The notes beneath the pieces are model-generated. The model had not been told where the DNA came from. It did not search any database and worked only from the letters and a program-made list of their open reading frames with translations. A stretch of DNA of 15,858 bases from NCBI GenBank assembly GCA_014729665.1, contig WJJO01000037.1, positions 1-15,858 of the forward strand, written 5' to 3'. How positions within the stretch are numbered: the first letter of the stretch is position 1; each line of letters starts with the position of its first letter. Made by a program: the position numbers and the translations under genes. This document shows, one piece after another, positions 1 to 7,321 of this stretch. Source of the DNA: Caldifarciminota bacterium. GTDB lineage: Bacteria; Hydrothermota; Tepidihabitantia; B3-TA06.

Positions 1-674
1 CAGCCCTATCACGTGCCTACGGGAAGGTTACGTCGATAAATGTTACCGAGGGGCAGCGTGTCTACAAGAACCAGGTTCTCTTAACGCTTCAGCCCGAGGA
101 GGTAGGCCTTGAGTACAGACCCCAGCCCGTGAAAGCGCAGATAGCAGGAGTTGTCGCAGAAGTTATGGTTCGCGAAGGGGAGCCTGTCCAGCAAGGAACT
201 CCGGTTGCCGCTATCATTGATCCTGCAAAGATTGAGGTCGAACTCGCTGTTGCAGGGGAGTACTACAACGACGTACAGACTACTGACAGGGCATACCTTA
301 TTTTAAACTCCGACACGGTTACTGCAAAGATAAAGTCCCGCAGTCCCGTGGTAGATCCGATGACAAGAACCTTCGGGGTTACGCTAACACCCCTGGGAAC
401 CTCACCCCATCTGGTATCGGGACTGTCGGTTACGGTAAGACTAATCCTTGATGAGAAGCCTTCTGTCATCGCGATCCCGAACTCGGCTCTTTCGGACTCA
501 AAGGTCATCGTCGTTTCAGCTGACTCGGTAGTTGAGTACAGGGATCTAACCCTCGGACTTGCCGGCATTGAAAGGACCCAGATACTTGAAGGAATCGAAG
601 CAGGTGAATGGATTGTAACCTTCGGGGGGAAGAATCTTGTGCAGGGACAGCAAGTGCGTGTAGCGGTAAGGTAG
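1..674 (+). CDS. RND efflux periplasmic adaptor (membrane fusion protein), 3' part, apparently lacking the alpha-hairpin
   Basis: The reading frame is open from the window edge (first full codon at base 3) to the TAG at 672-674, so the 5' end is missing; the GTG at 129 is internal. The visible part starts with a lipoyl-type half-motif (GKVTSINVTEGQRVYKNQVLLTL) and goes, after only about 14 residues, into the second half (AQIAGVVAEVMVREGEPVQQGTP). A beta-barrel segment (KIEVELAV to LVSGLSVTVRLIL) and a membrane-proximal domain ending VQGQQVRVAV follow. Adaptors of this HlyD/AcrA family bridge an inner-membrane RND pump and an outer-membrane channel in the periplasm. Most carry a long coiled-coil hairpin between the two lipoyl halves, which I cannot find here. 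The RND permease starts 7 bp downstream, so the two are almost certainly co-transcribed. Family call is firm; substrate unknown. Confidence 0.9.
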   Translation, partial: ALSRAYGKVTSINVTEGQRVYKNQVLLTLQPEEVGLEYRPQPVKAQIAGVVAEVMVREGEPVQQGTPVAAIIDPAKIEVELAVAGEYYNDVQTTDRAYLILNSDTVTAKIKSRSPVVDPMTRTFGVTLTPLGTSPHLVSGLSVTVRLILDEKPSVIAIPNSALSDSKVIVVSADSVVEYRDLTLGLAGIERTQILEGIEAGEWIVTFGGKNLVQGQQVRVAVR

Positions 675-681
675 AAAGAAG

Positions 682-3600
682 ATGAATCTTTCGGCATTCT
701 CGGTAAAACGGCCTTATCTGGTTTTCGCCGTACTGGTAGCGATACTGGTATTCGGCGGCATCTCCCTTTCCCGCCTGCCTGTGGACCTTCTTCCCCAGTT
801 CAGTCTGCCCTCAATGATTATCATGATTCCTTATCCCGGGGCCGGGCCGCAGGAAGTCGAGAAGAACGTAGTGGACGAGGCCGAACGCTGGCTCGGAACA
901 ATATCCGGTATCGAGGAGATTGAATCAGATGCAGCAGATAACCTGGCGTTTATCCATCTGACCTTCGATTGGGGTGTGGACCCCGATATGCTGACCACCG
1001 ACGTTCGGGATAAGCTTGATATCGCCATGTCATGGGCTCCGGATGAGGTTGGCGATCCCACCATCATCCAACTCGACGCTTCCTTCCTTCCCCAGATGAT
1101 GATAGGTGTCTCGGGCGGAGCCGATGCCATCGCCAACCGTGAAGTTGCTCGAGATATAGGCAAGCGGCTTCGGAGGATAAACAACATAGCGGCAGCCGAC
1201 GTCATCGGCGGTGAGGAAAGGGAAATATCCGTCTCTATTGATCGTCGCAAGCTGACGACCTACGGTATTCACCCGGCACATATAGAAGGCGTGCTCGCAG
1301 CCCATAATATTAACTACCCCCTGGGCAGCATCGAAGAGCAGGGCAGGGAGATGGAACTCAGGCTGGTTGCCGAGTACGATGATCTTGCAGAACTCGAGCA
1401 AACCATTGTCGGCTCCAAGGGTGATATACCCGTTTACCTTGCCGACGTTGCGCGAGTCAGCTGGTCTAAGACGGATGAAAACTCGGCTTTCTCGGTAAAC
1501 GGGGTGCCCGGGGTGTCGATCATGATTCATAAAACCTCGGGTGCCAACACGGTCCGGATTTCAAATGCGCTTCGAGGGGAAATTGACGATATCAGGAAAA
1601 ACCTGCCTGAAGGGATGGCGGTCACCATACTTTATGATTCGGCCCGTTTCGTTAAATCCTCCCTTTCCAGCACCTTCTGGAACCTACTCGCCGGTGCGGT
1701 ACTGGCGGCGTTGGTTCTGTTTTTGTTTCTGGGACGTCTTCGCAGGACAGCCTTCGTGGGCGCCGCGATACCTTTATCTGTATTCATAGCACTTGTCGGG
1801 GTCGAGCTTGCCGGATACAAGATAGATATCCTCTCCCTTGCAGGATTCACCGTGGCAATAGGAATGGTGGTCGACGCTTCAATTGTAGTCTTCGAGTCCA
1901 TCCACCGCTACAACACCATGGGGTACTCGCCCGGGGAAGCGGCGGTCAAAGGTACCCGGGAGGTAGGAGGAGCCATCTTCGCCTCGACCTTGACTACCGT
2001 AGCGGTGTTCGTCCCCCTGCTGTTCCTGAAAGGTTTCGTTTCACTGCTTTTCCAGGAGTTTTCGTGGGTTATGATACTGACACTGGCGGCCTCACTTCTG
2101 GTTGCGTTGACGTTTATACCCATGGCCGCGTCCCGGTTCATGAAGGAGGAGCAGAAGAAAACAAGACTTGCGGTGTGGTTCGATGCCGGCTACGCCTGGC
2201 TTGAACGGGTATACGAGAAGTTCCTTAACTGGTCGCTGCGTCACAGGGTGTACGCGGTGTTTTTGGGTGTATCACTTTTCGCCTTGTCATTGATGGCTAT
2301 GTTTTACCACCAGAAGGACTTCTTCCCCGACATGGACATGGGAGAGATTATGGTTGATATTACCGCACCCGCCGGAACCTCGCTCGATGAGATGAAAGCA
2401 CGGGTTGATGAACTCGAGATGCTGGTCGTGGACAGTATACCCGAACTGGACCTGGTGCAGACCGCCATTGGCGGCGGCGAAGGTTTTATATCCAGCGTAA
2501 GGGGTGTATCGGGCAAAAACGCACAGATGACCGTTTACCTGGTCAAAAAGACCAAGAGAAAACGAAGCTCCAAGGACGTGGAGGAATGGATTCGCGAGAA
2601 GGCCAAGAATATACCAGGTCTGGAGATAACCCCTGCTGCGCAGACCCTGGGCTCAATCGCTTTCGGAGCCGAGGATTTAGCCCTGGGGGGAACAACGCCC
2701 ATAGTTGTAGAGATTGAAGGCTACGACCTGGAGGCCGCGGACAGTATAGGATTGCTGCTGGCCGATTCCTTGAGGATGATTCCAGGATTAGTAGACGTCC
2801 GCACCTCAGCCCAGGACCGCAGACCGAGCTACTCGTTTAATATCCGAAGAGACCTGGCATCCAGATTCGGAATCACCCCCTACGAGTTGGGCAGGATTCT
2901 CAGGACCGAGCTGACCGGAGCTGTAGCCACCTCCTACAGCGTGGAGGGAGATGAGTACGACGTGAGGGTGAGGTTGGCCTCGCAAGACCGCTCGTCCATG
3001 GACCGCATCGAAGCGCTGGAGATATCAACACCTGCCGGTATGGTTCCCCTGTCCAACATGGTTACCATCAAGCGAGCCTCGGTACCCTCGGCAATTCATC
3101 ACAAGGGAACCCGACGCATCCGCTCGGTGGGAGCCAGTCTCAAGGACCGCGACCTGGGCTCGGCATCGGATGACGTTCGTGCCCTAATCAAACGCCTGGA
3201 ACCCGGTTTCCCACCCGGTTTGAAAGTAAGCCTCACCGGCGGCTTCACCGAGATGAGCGAGTCCTTCTCAGACCTCTGGTGGGTCATCCTGATGGCTGCG
3301 ATACTCGTATACTTGATAATGATGGCTCAGTTCGGTTCATTCCGCTTCCCGTTCATCATCATGTTTACCCTTCCACTGGCATTGATAGGTGGAATTGCCA
3401 TGTTGGTCATGACCGGAACCAGCGTCAATACCTTCAGCCTGCTGGGGTTCATCGTTCTTGTTGGAGTGGTGGTCAACAACGGGATAGTATTCATCGATTA
3501 TACAAATAAGCTGAGACGGGAAGAAGGCATGGGGCTGGAGGAAGCACTGAGGAAGGCGGGTAAGGTCAGGATGCGGCCCATCCTTATGACTGCCTTTACC

Positions 3601-3825
3601 ACCGTGTTCGGACTTTTGCCCATGGCCATAGGCATCGGCGAGGGAACCGAGCTGACGACGCCGATTGCACGACCCGTCCTGGGCGGCCTTATCGCGGCGA
3701 CCTTCTTGACATTGATTTTTATCCCGGTACTCTATCACTTGTTTGAGAAACCGAGAGAGAGTCGCAGAAAGAGAAATGAGGCAGAAGTAAAGGTCAATAA
3801 AAGGAAAGCTAAAAGGAGAAGGTAA
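682..3825 (+). CDS. HAE1/AcrB-type RND efflux permease
   Basis: A 1047-residue protein, the usual length for inner-membrane RND pumps that export hydrophobic or amphiphilic compounds using the proton gradient. It begins with the typical N-terminus (LSAFSVKRPYLVFAVLVAIL, then the RLPVDLLPQF region), has a first periplasmic loop, a TM2-6 block from about residue 330, a second periplasmic loop, and a TM8-12 block from about 865. The TM4 signature is GMVVDASIVVFE: D398 matches AcrB Asp407, but the Asp408 position is A399. In TM10 VVNNGIVFID places N932 where AcrB has Lys940. RMRPILMT (T970) is conserved. The tail after the last TM is very basic. The ATG follows a purine-rich AGAAAGAAG. The adaptor gene lies 7 bp upstream and a LolA-like gene overlaps the stop by one base. 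No outer-membrane channel gene is visible; it may lie before the window. Confidence 0.95.
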   Translation: MNLSAFSVKRPYLVFAVLVAILVFGGISLSRLPVDLLPQFSLPSMIIMIPYPGAGPQEVEKNVVDEAERWLGTISGIEEIESDAADNLAFIHLTFDWGVDPDMLTTDVRDKLDIAMSWAPDEVGDPTIIQLDASFLPQMMIGVSGGADAIANREVARDIGKRLRRINNIAAADVIGGEEREISVSIDRRKLTTYGIHPAHIEGVLAAHNINYPLGSIEEQGREMELRLVAEYDDLAELEQTIVGSKGDIPVYLADVARVSWSKTDENSAFSVNGVPGVSIMIHKTSGANTVRISNALRGEIDDIRKNLPEGMAVTILYDSARFVKSSLSSTFWNLLAGAVLAALVLFLFLGRLRRTAFVGAAIPLSVFIALVGVELAGYKIDILSLAGFTVAIGMVVDASIVVFESIHRYNTMGYSPGEAAVKGTREVGGAIFASTLTTVAVFVPLLFLKGFVSLLFQEFSWVMILTLAASLLVALTFIPMAASRFMKEEQKKTRLAVWFDAGYAWLERVYEKFLNWSLRHRVYAVFLGVSLFALSLMAMFYHQKDFFPDMDMGEIMVDITAPAGTSLDEMKARVDELEMLVVDSIPELDLVQTAIGGGEGFISSVRGVSGKNAQMTVYLVKKTKRKRSSKDVEEWIREKAKNIPGLEITPAAQTLGSIAFGAEDLALGGTTPIVVEIEGYDLEAADSIGLLLADSLRMIPGLVDVRTSAQDRRPSYSFNIRRDLASRFGITPYELGRILRTELTGAVATSYSVEGDEYDVRVRLASQDRSSMDRIEALEISTPAGMVPLSNMVTIKRASVPSAIHHKGTRRIRSVGASLKDRDLGSASDDVRALIKRLEPGFPPGLKVSLTGGFTEMSESFSDLWWVILMAAILVYLIMMAQFGSFRFPFIIMFTLPLALIGGIAMLVMTGTSVNTFSLLGFIVLVGVVVNNGIVFIDYTNKLRREEGMGLEEALRKAGKVRMRPILMTAFTTVFGLLPMAIGIGEGTELTTPIARPVLGGLIAATFLTLIFIPVLYHLFEKPRESRRKRNEAEVKVNKRKAKRRR

Positions 3826-4484
3826 TGAAAAAGTTAGCTGGCAAGCTCATACTAGCCGCGGTTATACTAGGCATCACAATAATCCGCGGCGGCGAGGCGG
3901 AAGACGCCCTTAATAAGATGCGCACTGCCTGGAAGTCGGTGTCGACTTATCAGGTAACGATGATTACCCACCAGGTAAAAGGTTCGAAGACCGAGGACAG
4001 GACGGTCAGGTTTTCATACAAGTCCCCGGGATGGGTAAGAACCGACATCCTCGAAGGAAAGAACAAAGGAAGTACCGCAGTCTACGATCCTGGTAAAGAA
4101 AAGATAAGAGCAAAACAGCCCGGACTGCCCGTCATATCGCTCTCACCGGATAACAACCTGGCAAAAGGCTTGCGCGGCGACAGGATATACGAGGGAAGCT
4201 TCGGCTACATGCTTAAACGCGCGGACTGGTACCAGGCAAACGGCAGTCTTTCATATCTTGGCAAGGGAACGGTTGATGACGTATCCTGCAAGGTAATAGA
4301 GTTCAAGGCGTCTTCACCTTCCGCAAACAACGGGGTAGCACGCGAGCGATGGTGGCTTGATCCAAATACCGGTTTTCCCCGAAAAATAGTGAAGTACGAC
4401 TCGGAGGATACCAAGGTTGACAGAGTAGTATACAAGAACCTGAAGCTGAACCCGGGATTTACTGAAGACTATTTCAGCCTTTAG
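3825..4484 (+). CDS. LolA-like periplasmic protein (outer-membrane lipoprotein-sorting / DUF1571-like)
   Basis: A 219-residue protein with a signal peptide (MKKLAGKLILAAVILGIT..., probable cleavage after GGEA). The body fits the LolA/LolB/DUF1571-type beta-sheet fold: an N-terminal helix DALNKMRTAWKSVSTYQV, then strands with RTVRFSYKSPGWVRTDI, a 'YDPGKEKI' strand, and a late 'CKVIEFKAS ... RERWWLDPNTGFPRKIVKYD' block, the recurring W-LD--TG-P-K pattern of this group. Such proteins bind acylated or hydrophobic ligands in the periplasm; the ligand here is unknown. The start ATG overlaps the RND stop (TAATG), with AAAAGGAG about 7 bases upstream, so translation is coupled to the pump. That suggests a role in the same transport process, which is inference. 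There is no lipobox, so it is probably soluble. It lacks the similarity needed to call it true LolA. Confidence 0.7.
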   Translation: MKKLAGKLILAAVILGITIIRGGEAEDALNKMRTAWKSVSTYQVTMITHQVKGSKTEDRTVRFSYKSPGWVRTDILEGKNKGSTAVYDPGKEKIRAKQPGLPVISLSPDNNLAKGLRGDRIYEGSFGYMLKRADWYQANGSLSYLGKGTVDDVSCKVIEFKASSPSANNGVARERWWLDPNTGFPRKIVKYDSEDTKVDRVVYKNLKLNPGFTEDYFSL

Positions 4485-4508
4485 CTTCCGTCTTGGATAA
4501 ACATGTAG

Positions 4509-4528
4509 TGCGGGTCTTTAGACCCGCA
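4509..4528. repeat. Perfect palindromic hairpin (8-bp stem, TTTA loop) in the convergent gap
   Basis: TGCGGGTC-TTTA-GACCCGCA forms a perfect 8-bp stem with a 4-base loop in the 100-bp gap between the + strand pump operon (ends 4484) and the - strand repeat-protein gene (ends 4585). No T-run follows on either strand, so it is not a canonical intrinsic terminator. It could be a dispersed REP-like palindrome or a weak bidirectional terminator for the converging transcripts. Only one copy is present in the window. Confidence 0.5.
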
Positions 4529-4584
4529 GCTAAGCTAAAGAACCGCACAACTAATTCGATCTTGAATATCTGGTCAACAGCCCC

Positions 4585-4812
4585 TTACTTGATTACTACG
4601 ACACGTTGGACTCTCAAGGTAGGTTCTAGAACCTTCAGGTAGTAGACACCTGATGATAAGTCGTCCAAATCCAGTTGACCTCGAGGTTCAAGGTTATTCC
4701 AACGACTGACAGCACGTCCCGATATGTCGTAGAGAACCAAGTCGATTTCGGAGTGAGGGTCTGAGTTTATCGTGTAGTTAAGGGTATTCCTGCAGATTGC
4801 GGGACATTCGAG
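4585..4812 (-). repeat. Sorting-domain cassette, copy 1 (3' end of the repeat-protein gene)
   Basis: The 228 bp at the 3' end of this gene align without gaps to 6251-6478 (offset 1666). A hand count gives about 47 mismatches in the first 226 positions (about 79% identity). The block 4637-4665 is identical over 29 bp. The upstream coding regions of the two genes are unrelated (propeller repeats versus M1 peptidase), so similarity is confined to the encoded sorting domain and its linker from the E-C-P motif onward. Confidence 0.8.
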
Positions 4813-6168
4813 GATCGGAGTATTGACTTCAGGGCTTTCTACCACTCCTTCACCCATATCCCAGTCAGTAATAGTAATCCAAGCCTTGAACAAGGAATCG
4901 GTGTCGAATCGGGAATAAACCCAGACAATTCTCTCGTCAATGCACGCCACTGCAGGAGGCTGTGTATGCACCTTATCCTCCCAGACCCAATCAATAATCG
5001 TATCTGCACCCCAGTCATGGGAGTACTGGAAGAGACCGGTTTTCCTTACAGGTACGTTATCTTCAATTTCTCCAATAAACCCCCATTGATGGGACCAGCT
5101 TTTTTTATAATCTCCGTTATCGTGACATCTGGTGTGAGTATGAACGAAACGTTCACCTGATAGGGCAGTACAGAAGACACCCCTTTCGTTCTGAGTGCTC
5201 CAGAACTTGGAATCTTCACCCATTATGCCGCTTACCGGATGACGGGTAAGACCCTTGTCAGAAAAAACCCGCGCGAAACGCTCGATATCGTCGAATCCGC
5301 GGACCCAGATATCTGCCCAGACAACTACAAACCGATCCTCATCCAGCCAGAACGGTTTTGCCCGTGTTGAGTAAGATGACGTATCTCCGTCATATAAAAG
5401 ATTTCCAAAAGGTTCCCAGGGAACTATGGGTGTATTGGTGGAATCAAATACCTGAAAAACTGGGCGGTCGAAACAACGGAATGTAACAACCATGTCCCCG
5501 GCATCGTTCAAGGCTACCTGTGGTGTTATAGCCTGGGTAAAGGAATCGTCAACGTCCTCATGGGCTTCGAACAAATTACATTTTGGTGCCCCTTCGAGAT
5601 CAAAACGCTGTAATCTGATCCAGGGACCGTCAGATGGACATGAAGTATCTTCAACTTTCTCTCTCGTGGCAACGGCAAATTCACCGCTGTTGGATAAAGA
5701 AGCGCCTAGGGTCGTTTTCATTCCACTTACAGAGAGGTACACATCGGTACGCAAGGTGGTTGCCGGAATTATGGGGTTTCCGTCAGGATCGAACCGCTGG
5801 TATCTGATATTAGACAATAGAAAAGAGCTCAAGGCTTGATTGTCAGCCCAAACCAACAGAGTGTTACCGGCCGAGTCCATCTCCAGGCAAGGCTCCGATA
5901 CCCAGTAAACGCTGTCTGCCGTTTTTCCAACACAGTAAGCATCGGTCAATGGTGTGCCTTCAGAATCAAAGAACCGGATGTAGGTTTCAAGGGTATCGAA
6001 TACTCCGGCTTCAAGGCTATCCACCCAGGCCACGGCAAAGTGACCGTCCGGGGCCATTGCCACTCTTAGTAAAACCTGATGATGCCCCGGTTCTGAATCG
6101 GCAAGCCTGAAGGGCTCAACGAGCACACCATTAAAGAGCGTTAAAGCGAGAATACCTGTTTGAAGCAT
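4585..6168 (-). CDS. Secreted beta-propeller-like repeat protein with T9SS type A-like C-terminal sorting domain
   Basis: A 527-residue protein, starting at ATG 6168 behind an AAGGAGG (6174-6180). A short hydrophobic signal peptide (residues 1 to about 18) is followed by about five repeats of roughly 55-60 residues, each with a 'D--G-F-V-W-D' strand pair and then an 'R-QRFD--G-P' segment. They start near residues 36, 95, 156, 218 and 273, for example VAMAPDGHFAVAWVDS, LEMDSAGNTLLVWADN and VALNDAGDMVVTFRCFD. This suggests a beta-propeller-type surface or extracellular domain, not an enzyme; I see no catalytic motif. The last 80 residues (from about 448) are a sorting domain: LVLYDISGRAV ... 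LDDLSSGVYYLKVLEP ... VVVIK, nearly the same as in the neighbouring M1 gene. It has its own promoter upstream (6220-6248). Function unknown; probably secreted or surface-anchored. Confidence 0.8.
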   Translation of the reverse strand: MLQTGILALTLFNGVLVEPFRLADSEPGHHQVLLRVAMAPDGHFAVAWVDSLEAGVFDTLETYIRFFDSEGTPLTDAYCVGKTADSVYWVSEPCLEMDSAGNTLLVWADNQALSSFLLSNIRYQRFDPDGNPIIPATTLRTDVYLSVSGMKTTLGASLSNSGEFAVATREKVEDTSCPSDGPWIRLQRFDLEGAPKCNLFEAHEDVDDSFTQAITPQVALNDAGDMVVTFRCFDRPVFQVFDSTNTPIVPWEPFGNLLYDGDTSSYSTRAKPFWLDEDRFVVVWADIWVRGFDDIERFARVFSDKGLTRHPVSGIMGEDSKFWSTQNERGVFCTALSGERFVHTHTRCHDNGDYKKSWSHQWGFIGEIEDNVPVRKTGLFQYSHDWGADTIIDWVWEDKVHTQPPAVACIDERIVWVYSRFDTDSLFKAWITITDWDMGEGVVESPEVNTPILECPAICRNTLNYTINSDPHSEIDLVLYDISGRAVSRWNNLEPRGQLDLDDLSSGVYYLKVLEPTLRVQRVVVIK

Positions 6169-6193
6169 TACATCCTCCTTTTCTGTATGTTTG

Positions 6194-6232
6194 TGAGGGT
6201 ATCTTCCCTCTACTCAAATATTATGAGGGTAT
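6194..6232. promoter_or_regulatory. Pair of 9-bp direct repeats overlapping the promoter and leader of the repeat-protein gene
   Basis: TGAGGGTAT occurs at 6194-6202 and 6224-6232, exactly 30 bp apart (about three helical turns). On the - strand the first copy met (6224-6232) overlaps the -10 element, and the second lies in the leader just upstream of the Shine-Dalgarno. The second also forms a small inverted repeat, GAGGG-6 nt-CCCTC (6195-6210). The spacing and position fit an operator for a dimeric regulator, but this is only pattern evidence. Confidence 0.3.
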
Positions 6233-6248
6233 ATCAGCCCCATGTCAA
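6220..6248 (-). promoter_or_regulatory. Sigma-70-type promoter for the repeat-protein gene
   Basis: Read on the - strand, TTGACA (6248-6243) and CATAAT (6225-6220) are separated by 17 bp. This puts the transcript start near 6213, with a leader of about 45 bases to ATG 6168. It lies immediately behind the stop of the upstream M1 gene (6251), so the repeat-protein gene can be expressed independently of the peptidase operon. Confidence 0.65.
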
Positions 6249-6250
6249 CC

Positions 6251-6478
6251 CTAATGAACTACGACAATGCGATGGACTCCTAGGGTCGGTTCCAGGACTT
6301 TGAGGTAGTAGACACCTGATGATAAGTCGTCTAAATCCAGTTGACCTTGAGGTTCGAGGTTATTCCAATGACGAACAGCACGGCCTGACACGTCGTAGAG
6401 GACTATGTCGATATCGGAGTGAGGGTTGGAGTGCAGAGAGTAGTCAATCGAGGACCTGCAGATTGTGGGACATTCGAA
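6251..6478 (-). repeat. Sorting-domain cassette, copy 2 (3' end of the broken M1 gene)
   Basis: Second copy of the 228-bp segment also found at 4585-4812, colinear to the stop codon (TAG here, TAA in copy 1). It encodes IVLYDVSGRAV ... LDDLSSGVYYLKVLEP ... IVVVH. The intact M1 paralogue upstream (8163-10133) has a clearly different tail, so this cassette is not simply inherited with the M1 body. Confidence 0.8.
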
Positions 6479-7321
6479 GGTCGGTGCAGCGATTGTAGGT
6501 TCTTCTGTGATGCCAACCTGCTCCACCTCGTACAACAGGTTATTATGCGGATCGAAGACTACATCTACCGTAACACCTGGACGCATCAGCTCGAAGGATT
6601 GATCTTCAAGGCTGTCAGTAAAGGTCACGAAGAAGGTATCAGCTCCCTCTATCAGACCGAACTCCACAGGCATACGGAATACGGGGACATCAGGCGGCCA
6701 CTGCTGTGTCTGCATCACATGGATTTCAACAGGTATAGAGTCTATCCCGACTCCGGTACTCCAGCCCCACTCGTACTCGGGGTGGCCGGGTGCTCGCAGC
6801 CACTGATCGAAAAACCAGGAGTACTCATCACCCGTGACTTCGTCTACTACTGACTCGAACTCCTCGGAAACGGCAGAGGTGTACTTGTAACGTTCACCGT
6901 ACGTACGCAGGATAGTGAAGAAATCCTCGTCTCCAACCAGCCTTCGCAGCATGTGTAGCACGCATGCAGGTTTCTCGTAGGTAAGAGGTGAGTATATCCT
7001 AGACCACGGCGGGTCCAACACAGGATCGTTGTGAGATTGGTTGTGGGATAGGTATACATCTTCGATGTAGTCTCTGTAGTAAGAGGCATAACCTTCAGGG
7101 CCTTCCGCATGCTCCATCCACAACGCCTCGCAGTAGGTGGCGAATCCCTCGTTCAGCCACATGTGTTTTAGAAGTCCGCAGGTAGTCGCATTGCCCCACC
7201 ACGAGTGTGAAAGCTCGTGAGCAACGATAACGTCCCAATCTCCCCAATTTTGACGCGTATCGATATGGGTACAGGTCTGATTCTCCATCGCCCCCCCCCA
7301 CCGGAGCGGCAACATGGGCAT
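6251..7321 (-). CDS. C-terminal catalytic fragment of the frameshifted M1 peptidase
   Basis: This is the 356-residue frame holding GAMEN (near 7291-7280), HELSH (7219-7205), the NEGF zinc ligand (7153-7142), the C-terminal part of the M1 catalytic domain and the sorting domain. The nominal ATG at 7321 lies in sequence that the N-terminal fragment reads in its own, correct frame (KYAHVAAPV), so the first residues MPMLPLRW are unlikely to be natural. No Shine-Dalgarno precedes it and it has no signal peptide. I treat it as the distal half of the 6251-8162 locus, not an independent gene. Confidence 0.6.
   Translation of the reverse strand: MPMLPLRWGGAMENQTCTHIDTRQNWGDWDVIVAHELSHSWWGNATTCGLLKHMWLNEGFATYCEALWMEHAEGPEGYASYYRDYIEDVYLSHNQSHNDPVLDPPWSRIYSPLTYEKPACVLHMLRRLVGDEDFFTILRTYGERYKYTSAVSEEFESVVDEVTGDEYSWFFDQWLRAPGHPEYEWGWSTGVGIDSIPVEIHVMQTQQWPPDVPVFRMPVEFGLIEGADTFFVTFTDSLEDQSFELMRPGVTVDVVFDPHNNLLYEVEQVGITEEPTIAAPTFECPTICRSSIDYSLHSNPHSDIDIVLYDVSGRAVRHWNNLEPQGQLDLDDLSSGVYYLKVLEPTLGVHRIVVVH

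Noticed and set aside
129..674. The GTG at 129 as the true start of the adaptor gene
   Set aside because: The frame is open back to the window edge, and the upstream residues form the first lipoyl half-motif, so the GTG is internal and the gene is simply cut by the window.
1030..1530. A 166-codon - strand frame inside the RND permease gene
   Set aside because: It lies wholly within the strongly conserved pump gene on the other strand and its translation has no family features.
6166..6173. A minimal start-stop (ATGTAA) upstream ORF overlapping the start of the repeat-protein gene
   Set aside because: The first ATG directly touches the Shine-Dalgarno (GGAGGATG), too close for initiation; the second ATG has normal spacing, so this is probably chance.
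6251..7321. The C-terminal M1 frame as an independent gene with its own start
   Set aside because: No ribosome site or signal peptide precedes ATG 7321, and the sequence just after it is correctly read in the upstream frame; removing one G merges both into a normal M1 protein.
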